Shown here in pieces: positions 58,156 through 64,000 of a stretch of DNA of 64,000 nt. The stretch is from Sorex araneus. Lineage: Eukaryota > Chordata > Mammalia > Eulipotyphla > Soricidae. The first letter of the stretch is position 1. Each line of letters starts with the position of its first letter. The notes under the pieces were generated by a model. The model ran no database searches, was not told the DNA's origin, and worked only from the letters and a program-made list of their open reading frames with translations. The position numbers and the translations under genes were made by a program. The stretch covers positions 374,311,803 to 374,375,802 of the forward strand of contig NC_073303.1 in assembly GCF_027595985.1 (NCBI RefSeq). The letters run 5' to 3'.

Positions 58156-60265
58156 AGCAGCTCCAAATGGTACGGAGGCAAATTTCTCTCCTGATGCTGG
58201 ATTATTTTCCTGTAAGTAATGGTGTGGATTATATTCCAGACGTTCAATCCATGAATCTTGAAGTTTCTGGTTGACCAGGAAGAAACACACACTCGATGTC
58301 CTGGAGGAATGATATATCCTACTACAGTCTGAGTTTTGGCCATTCTCCTCATGATTATAACAAGAGGTCTAAGTCTTAATGTTTCTTTTATACAGCGATC
58401 CAGTAAATTTAGATCCTTGAGCTAGTCAGAAGATGAAAGAGGCAGGTCCTCTCCACAAACTGTTTTCTGTTCTAGATAACATTTTTCTTGAAGTTCTTTG
58501 TCTCTGGTCAAAAAGAAGCCCATCCAGGCACTGGTAGTTGAGGGCACTAATGTTGCCCTGCCAGGAGCAGTCCAAGAAGCTGCCAGCTACTTCACATCTG
58601 TCAAAGGACACCCATCTTTGTATGTAGAATTGAGTAAAGTTTGGAGGATGTCATCTATTATTTCTCCAGAATTTCTGTGTTTCTGGATTGCCTTGTAGAA
58701 AATATCCTTGATCTCTGGATGAGCTCTATCTCTGCACCTGAAGCTAGGCAAAGGGAGCCAGCCCCCGCAGTAGCCAGGCTGCATGGCTGAAACCTCCATC
58801 CAAATCCACATATAGTTGTGCCACCTTCTCATAGAGTGGACTTCTGATTTCCTCTCCATGTAAACAATGACTAGCTATCAAAATTATAAGCTCATAAAGA
58901 ACTTCAAACAAAATGTTTTCTCCACTTTCTCCCCAAATTTTAAAGTATCCCTTTGTTTCTTTTCTAATTAGAGAACATGCTGTTTAAAATGGTCTACCAT
59001 GTAGCTGTCAGAAAACATGAAGTCATGAAATTTGCATATAAGTGGATCAACATGGAAAGTATCATGTTGAGTGAAATGAATCAGAAAGAAAGAGACAGAC
59101 ATAGAAAGATTGCACTCATATGTTGAATATAAAGTAGCTGAGAGGTACAAGCTTGCAATGATGCAATTTCTGGCAGATATTTCTCTGGACTTAGTTACTA
59201 AAATACAGAAATCCAAAACCATGCAGCCGCTAGTGCGGCTGCTCGACCTCATATCTCTTCATTCTCAGCAATGGAAAACAAATTATCAAATGCTTCCTTT
59301 TCAGCAGGTCCGACTTTAGGGGGGAGAAACTCCAAACAATAATAGTGAGTGTTTTGTTGAAATATTGAATGTAATCAAAGTAAAGTGAAATTTATCAGTT
59401 ACACAGGTGGGGTGGGGGGCTGGGGAGGTGGAAAGGGAGGGAGGTATACTGTGATTCTTGGTGGTGGAATATGTGCACTGGTGAAGGGATGGGTGTTCGA
59501 GCATTGTATAACTGAGACTTAAACCTGAAAGCTTTGTAACTTTCCACATGGTGATTCAATAAAAGAATAAATTAAAAAAATAAAAATAAAATAAAATGGT
59601 CTATGTTGAGGCCACTTTTTAACATTTTCTTCTGCTCTAAGAAAACTGGATTCGGTACATCATAGGCGACGCACTTCCCAAACACAGGAGTTATCAGACG
59701 GCTGTAAACATCCTCAGCATTCAGGTCTTCATTCTTACTATTAAAAAACAATGCAGCGGCATCACTCCCCAGGAGGTAAGTAAGCATCTTGCCTGCCATA
59801 GTAAAATTTAAAAAAGATCCATACTTCTCATATGCATTTTCTAGGAATTCAACTGGACTTTTCCCAAATGCTATGTCATGCCCCAGAAATGGAATTGGGG
59901 AGAAAATGTATGGTGGACTTTTCTTCCTGGCAGGCACAGGGGCCAGGTGACCCATAGCATGGCGGAACAGGTAGACGAGGCTGAGTATAAAGGTGCAGGC
60001 GAGCAGCAGCATGGATAGAAAGTTGCCACTGGCCACCTGCCCCATCTCCTGCCCCAACACCAACCCACCCGCAGGCAATAAGCCCAGCAACACCATCCCC
60101 AGGCCGCTGCTGCTTCAGCTCTCTGGAGACGCTGGAGGCCAAGGTTGTCTCTGCTTCTCCAACTCGATGGGGCCAGAGAAACGGGCTGGATGGATGATGG
60201 AGACAGCCCCAGACTCAGGTATCCTACTAAAGCCAATCCCACTCCCTGCCCCCGGCCTCCTCGCG
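58156..60265 (-). pseudogene. CYP51A1: CYP51A1 (lanosterol 14-alpha-demethylase) processed pseudogene, interrupted
   Basis: On the minus strand from about 60265 (5' UTR-like) the intronless sequence follows CYP51A1: a hydrophobic N-terminus ([19 protein letters not shown]), [69 protein letters not shown]. After an L1 insertion (58997-59592) it resumes with [56 protein letters not shown], the ETLRLRP region and GYIIPPGH, and stops at SVPFGA. Frameshifts lie near the start (EAAAA versus MVLLG), at about 58965 and at AAWLL (about 58765), with further in-frame stops. The haem-binding Cys segment and C-terminus are missing, cut by module X. The real enzyme is an ER-membrane P450 of sterol synthesis; this copy is dead. 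Retrocopies of CYP51 are common in mammals. Confidence 0.96.
58997..59592 (+). mobile_element. LINE-1 3' end inserted in the CYP51A1 pseudogene
   Basis: A 596-bp 5'-truncated L1: AACATGGAAAGTATCATGTT, GAGTGAAATGAATCAGAAAG, then the same 3' part as 20005-20575 (TGGACTTAGTTACTAAAATA, TCTCTTCATTCTCAGC, CACTGGTGAAGGGATGGGTG, CCACATGGTGATTCAATAAA). Perfect 11-bp target duplication AAAATGGTCTA at 58986-58996 and 59593-59603; TTT precedes it, a TT/AAAA site. It lies antisense to the pseudogene. Confidence 0.96.
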
Positions 60266-60267
60266 TG

Positions 60268-60318
60268 CTGGAAATATATATTTATACATATATACATACA
60301 CATATGAGTATATATAAA
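60268..60318. repeat. TA/CATA-rich microsatellite
   Basis: ATATATATTTATACATATAT and ACATACACATATGAG next to the 5' end of the CYP51A1 copy. Confidence 0.8.
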
Positions 60319-60771
60319 ACATAGACATTTTAATATGCTTAATTATCTGCTTTATCATCTTTGTAGACTCTAAGTTTTAAACTCCCAATGATAGAGATTA
60401 CAATCGTTTTACCCCAGCAAGTTGGCTCCTGATTTCATTAGCAATTTTAAACCAATGACCCAAATGGCTAAAGGCATCCTATTCTGAAACTTATTCTAAT
60501 AGAATTTGATCTGAAAATGAAGAAAGTTCAGAAAGATGCTGTGAGGGCACTCTATATCTAGAAATTTAAAAGTACCATTATATATGTGAAAACACATATG
60601 TTTATATATGTATACAGGAAATATCAACGTATTCTCATCATGCAGAAGCATGAAACTATGTATATATTCTCTCCGCCAATATTCTAATTAATAATTTGTT
60701 TCTTTTTGATATCCAGAAACTTTCTAGACACTATGGCATCACTGACATGCATATAATACTTTGATGTTATT
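60319..60771. other. AT-rich intergenic sequence
   Basis: Nothing recognised. Confidence 0.4.
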
Positions 60772-60783
60772 ACAAAAGAAAAT

Positions 60784-61263
60784 GGCAGAGGAACCCAAGT
60801 GTGTGGGACCCAGGGCTGAGATCTCCAAGCCTGCTTGGATTGGGTCTGGGCCTCCTCTACCCAGATCCCCCTTATTCCAGTAACTAGGCAGTCACACGTA
60901 CAAACTGCCCCTGGTGCCATGTAATCCCAATCCCATCAATGGCCAAGATACAGAGACTATAAAACAAAGCTCCTCCAGACCTTTTATTGTTGAGTTCTCC
61001 CTCTCGAAGAACCCAGCAAGCTACCGAGAGTATCCTGCCCGCACACAGAGCCTGACAACCTCCCCATGGCATGTTCGATATGCCAAAAATAGTAACAATG
61101 ATGGGTCTCATTACCCCGACCCTGAAAGAGCCTCCAGTGAGGCACCATTGGGAAGGATAAGTAAAGAGAGGCTGCTAAAATCTTAGGACTAGGACAAATG
61201 GAGACGTAACTGGCACCCATTTGAGCAAATAGATGAAAAACAGGATGACAGTGATAAAGTGAT
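60784..61263 (+). mobile_element. Composite retroposon (module X 3' part plus type C)
   Basis: GGCAGAGGAACCCAAGTGTG, CCAGTAACTAGGCAGTCACA (module X), then TCTCCCTCTCGAAGAACCCA, GTTCGATATGCCAAAAATAG, GGGTCTCATTACCCCGACCC and tail AGGATGACAGTGATAAAGTG. Probable 12-bp target duplication ACAAAAGAAAAT/ACAAGAGAAAAT at 60772-60783 and 61264-61275. Module X is 5'-truncated. Confidence 0.9.
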
Positions 61264-61275
61264 ACAAGAGAAAAT

Positions 61276-62205
61276 TGACCTTTCTCACTGAAGAGACTTT
61301 CTAATCTGAAAATACGATTTTATTTGTAGAAAAAATACATTGTGGACATGGAATGTGGCATAGATCAACATCATATGTTTTAAAGATACTCAAAGACATG
61401 CTCTCCTGAAGTTTCCTGCAAGTATACTGTCATCTGCCCCATTTATGCAGAATGTTCGCTTTAGAAAATGTTAGAAGTATGAACTCAATGAAGCCGTTTG
61501 AAATCATGGCAGCTCATTTCTCTACTATCTCACACCAAATCCATTTGGATTAGAAAATTGCTAGACAAGTGCTTTCAGGGAAAGGGAAGGTTTATAAAAT
61601 CGTAAGACAGGGGAGCTACAGCAAGGAATCCTAATCTCTAAGATTTCAAGCCTGGATTTCTAGGGATCCTAATAGAAAAGACTTGAAAACACGGGGCATG
61701 CCAATGAGGAAATTTGCACATTCACAACGAGAACAAGGCCTGTCACAGCCATATGTTCATCTTCTATATGTTGGCTGTTACAGAGTGGAGAGAGAGAGAG
61801 GGAGAGAAAGAGAGACTCACTGTGGTGAACGGATGCAAATCTCCACAGACAGAGATAGACTGAAAGACCCTCTCACACTGAGACTTAAATTTGTACTCCA
61901 AGACAAAGCATAGCTGAGCTATTCACTATAGCCACATTCCGCTCACTTGAAAGGACTCAAGGTCATCTCAATGTCAACAGTTACCACTTTGGTAACAGCC
62001 ACATTGTCTCCGTGGGAAAACACCCATCATGGTAGTAAACGCTAATAAATATGGTTATACATTAGATAACTGTATTCTGTTTCCCTGCCTTTCTCAATGT
62101 CGGTTTCTCCCACTCTCATCCTACTTTATGTCTTGATGACTTTTTATGTAGCTCTTCAAGTGAAAAAAAAAAAGAGAGAAAATCAAAGAAGGTTCTTTTT
62201 CTCAT
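61276..62205. other. Unique intergenic sequence with short (GA)n
   Basis: A GA-rich run at 61782-61815. Otherwise nothing recognised. Confidence 0.4.
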
Positions 62206-62209
62206 TTAA

Positions 62210-62490
62210 AATAGAAAACTTTTTCAAAGTGCGAACAGCTGTCGTGAGTGTAAATAACAAACAGGGGTCCCAACAACCGTCAGCTTGAACTCCACAAAGA
62301 CACGAGGGAAAAGGCTTCCACGGCTCCCGCTGCTGACAGAGCATAAGGCATATTACGCCGAACAGCCACTAAAGCATGCGCGCCTCCAGTCCCGTATGTT
62401 ACAGTAATTTCCACCAGCTAGGGCACTTGTAAAGTGAAGCATTTCCATACGGATTGTCCAGCAATAAAATGCAAATGACCCAAATAAAAC
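62210..62490. other. Unique, CpG-retaining block with an octamer motif
   Basis: Non-repetitive sequence with unusual CpG retention for this window (GTCGTG, AACCGTC, ATTACGCCG, TGCGCGCC, CCCGTAT) and the octamer ATGCAAAT at 62469-62476. It could be a conserved regulatory element, but the sequence alone does not show it. Confidence 0.3.
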
Positions 62491-63840
62491 TGAGCCGGTA
62501 GAGAAAATACTGAAGTTCTGAGGTACTTTTTAAAAGCACACCTGGCCTACACTGCATATATAAAGATGTTCATTTTTAACTTGAGAAAAACACTGAATAT
62601 GTAAGACCACCGGCGAGGCATAGGCAAACATCTTAATTTCCTGAAACTGAGAGAAGTCATAATATCTTACACTTGAGAATCTTTGTTTATAATAAGAGAA
62701 GTGAGCAGCATGAAAGGAGTACGACTGGCTTTCAGGGGCATACATTCTTGAAGTATTAAGAGAATTTGTGCCCAGGCGTACTGATAAATCGACATTTTAC
62801 AAAACCACCAAGAGTGTCTGCTCCATAGAATGTTCAGAAGTAATGGGACCTTGATATATCAAGGACGGGAGAGTTAAGCCACCAGGGAACGTGGCATGGT
62901 GACAACCTCCCAGCCCCCATCATGGTTGTAAAATAAGGAATTGCCCACCAGCAAGTTCCACAGCACTGGGCAAGATTTGAATCTTGCAATCTGATTAGAA
63001 TAATATTATGTCACATAACCTAGCTTTAATTTTCCACCTCAAGGATTCGTTTTTCCCCTCTATTGAGTTGTTCTCTACATTAGCTGGAGCCAAAGGAGAT
63101 TTTATATGATATGAAGATATTGAAAGTCAGTTAACAAGGGGCCAAACCAGCCCTACTCAAAGTTATGACATAAGAAAATATGACCTCTGACCTTCCTAAT
63201 TTTATCTTCCATATTTTTGTTTCCTTGTTTGCCTCTCAATCTTATTATCTTTTGTTATTTTACCTCTATTAGCTGCTGTGATTTTTGGAACAAACTACTC
63301 AGATTCTATGTTTCAGGTGATATTTGCTATCCACTGCTCCATTCGCAGAGCTTACGTGTCACTAGCTGGTACTCAAATATGTGTTACCTAGAAAAAATTG
63401 AAAAAAAAATGATTCTTGAGTCTTTATTTCAGATATTGGGGTAATTCAAATATTTTTTAGAAAGAAATTCAATTCTCTTCCACCATTCATGCAGAATGCC
63501 ATGTTCACAGAAAGAAGCATTCAGACAGAACTCTAATCTATCATATTTAGTACAACTTTAGTGGACAAAGTTATGAATATGACAATTATACTGTAATTAG
63601 GAACTTCCTGGTGGAAGCCAGCCCAGTATTCTCACCTTTGGAAGAAGCATTGTTGTAACCTGCCAGCCTGGCTCTATTGGTGAACATTTATAACTCAGTT
63701 ACATTAAGTCCCTAAAATGGTGATCTTTGGTTCGTTCCTTAGGAACAGAATTTTGTCCCATTGCTGATACTCTCTCTCCTAGCAAATTGGAGCTACTAAG
63801 CCATTGATGCAGGACAACAACTTATATGGATACTTAACAC
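62491..63840. other. Intergenic sequence, nothing recognised
   Basis: No gene or repeat recognised. Confidence 0.4.
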
Positions 63841-63841
63841 T

Positions 63842-64000
63842 GGGCTGGAGCCATAGCACAGAGGGTAGGATGGTCGCTTCCTTCTCGGAGAGCCCGACAA
63901 GCTACTGAGAGTATCTCACCTGCACGGCAGAGCCTGGTGTATTTGATAAGCAAAAAGAGTAACAGCAAGTCTCACAATGGAGACGTTACTGTGCCCACTC
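63842..64000 (+). mobile_element. SINE type B with internal deletion, cut by window end
   Basis: GGGCTGGAGCCATAGCACAG head, then a jump from GGTAGGATGGTCGC to CTTCTCGGAGAGCCCGACAA (the B-box part is missing), and ACGTTACTGTGCCCACTC at the edge. Confidence 0.92.

Overview
This window looks like mammalian intergenic DNA. It is AT-rich and packed with SINEs, 5'-truncated LINE-1 (L1) tails, LTRs and microsatellites, and I found no intact protein-coding gene, structural RNA gene or CRISPR array. The dominant SINE has a tRNA-like head with a B-box near GGTTCGATTCC, a conserved block around ATCCCATATGGTCCCCTGAG, and an A-rich tail after GTGACCCAAAAAG. I associate this repeat with shrews (Sorex), so a soricid is my best guess. 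That is recognition from memory, not a database match.

Layout. 0-13 kb: SINEs on both strands, a 1.34-kb solo LTR (2225-3567, minus) with a 6-bp target duplication, and two antisense L1 3' fragments. 13-14.3 kb: a SINE, an antisense L1 tail with a CT microsatellite, and an old ERVL-type LTR. 19-21.2 kb: two homologous L1 3' ends in inverted orientation, then a third L1 tail. 23.7-28.6 kb: SINEs, a long composite retroposon and an L1 3' end. 30-35.3 kb: many SINE copies of different age. 36.1-36.9 kb: a broken copy of EXD2. 37-38.8 kb and 43.6-44.4 kb: composite retroposons with GAT-type tails, the second with a clean target duplication. 45.8-51.1 kb: SINEs, a 5'-inverted L1, and a 126-bp block copied 780 bp upstream. 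56.2 kb: an old MaLR-type LTR fragment. 57.6-60.3 kb: a CYP51A1 processed pseudogene on the minus strand, split by an L1 and cut off by a composite retroposon. The window ends inside another SINE.

The repeats form a modular family. Type A is head plus A-tail (about 165 bp). Type B is the same head joined to a module Y that ends in a TGACAG-rich tail (about 250 bp). Type C lacks the head; its Y carries about 110 bp extra and is often preceded by a GC-rich module X. Type A and L1 sites mostly look like L1 endonuclease targets (TT/AAAA-like); most type B and C sites do not. Calls are by eye from sequence similarity within the window and remembered families, so element ends without target duplications are approximate by 5-20 bp.

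I saw no convincing new enzymatic or defence system. The best leads are the non-A-tailed modular retroposons, the 126-bp templated insertion, and the EXD2 copy that ends at a splice-donor-like sequence.
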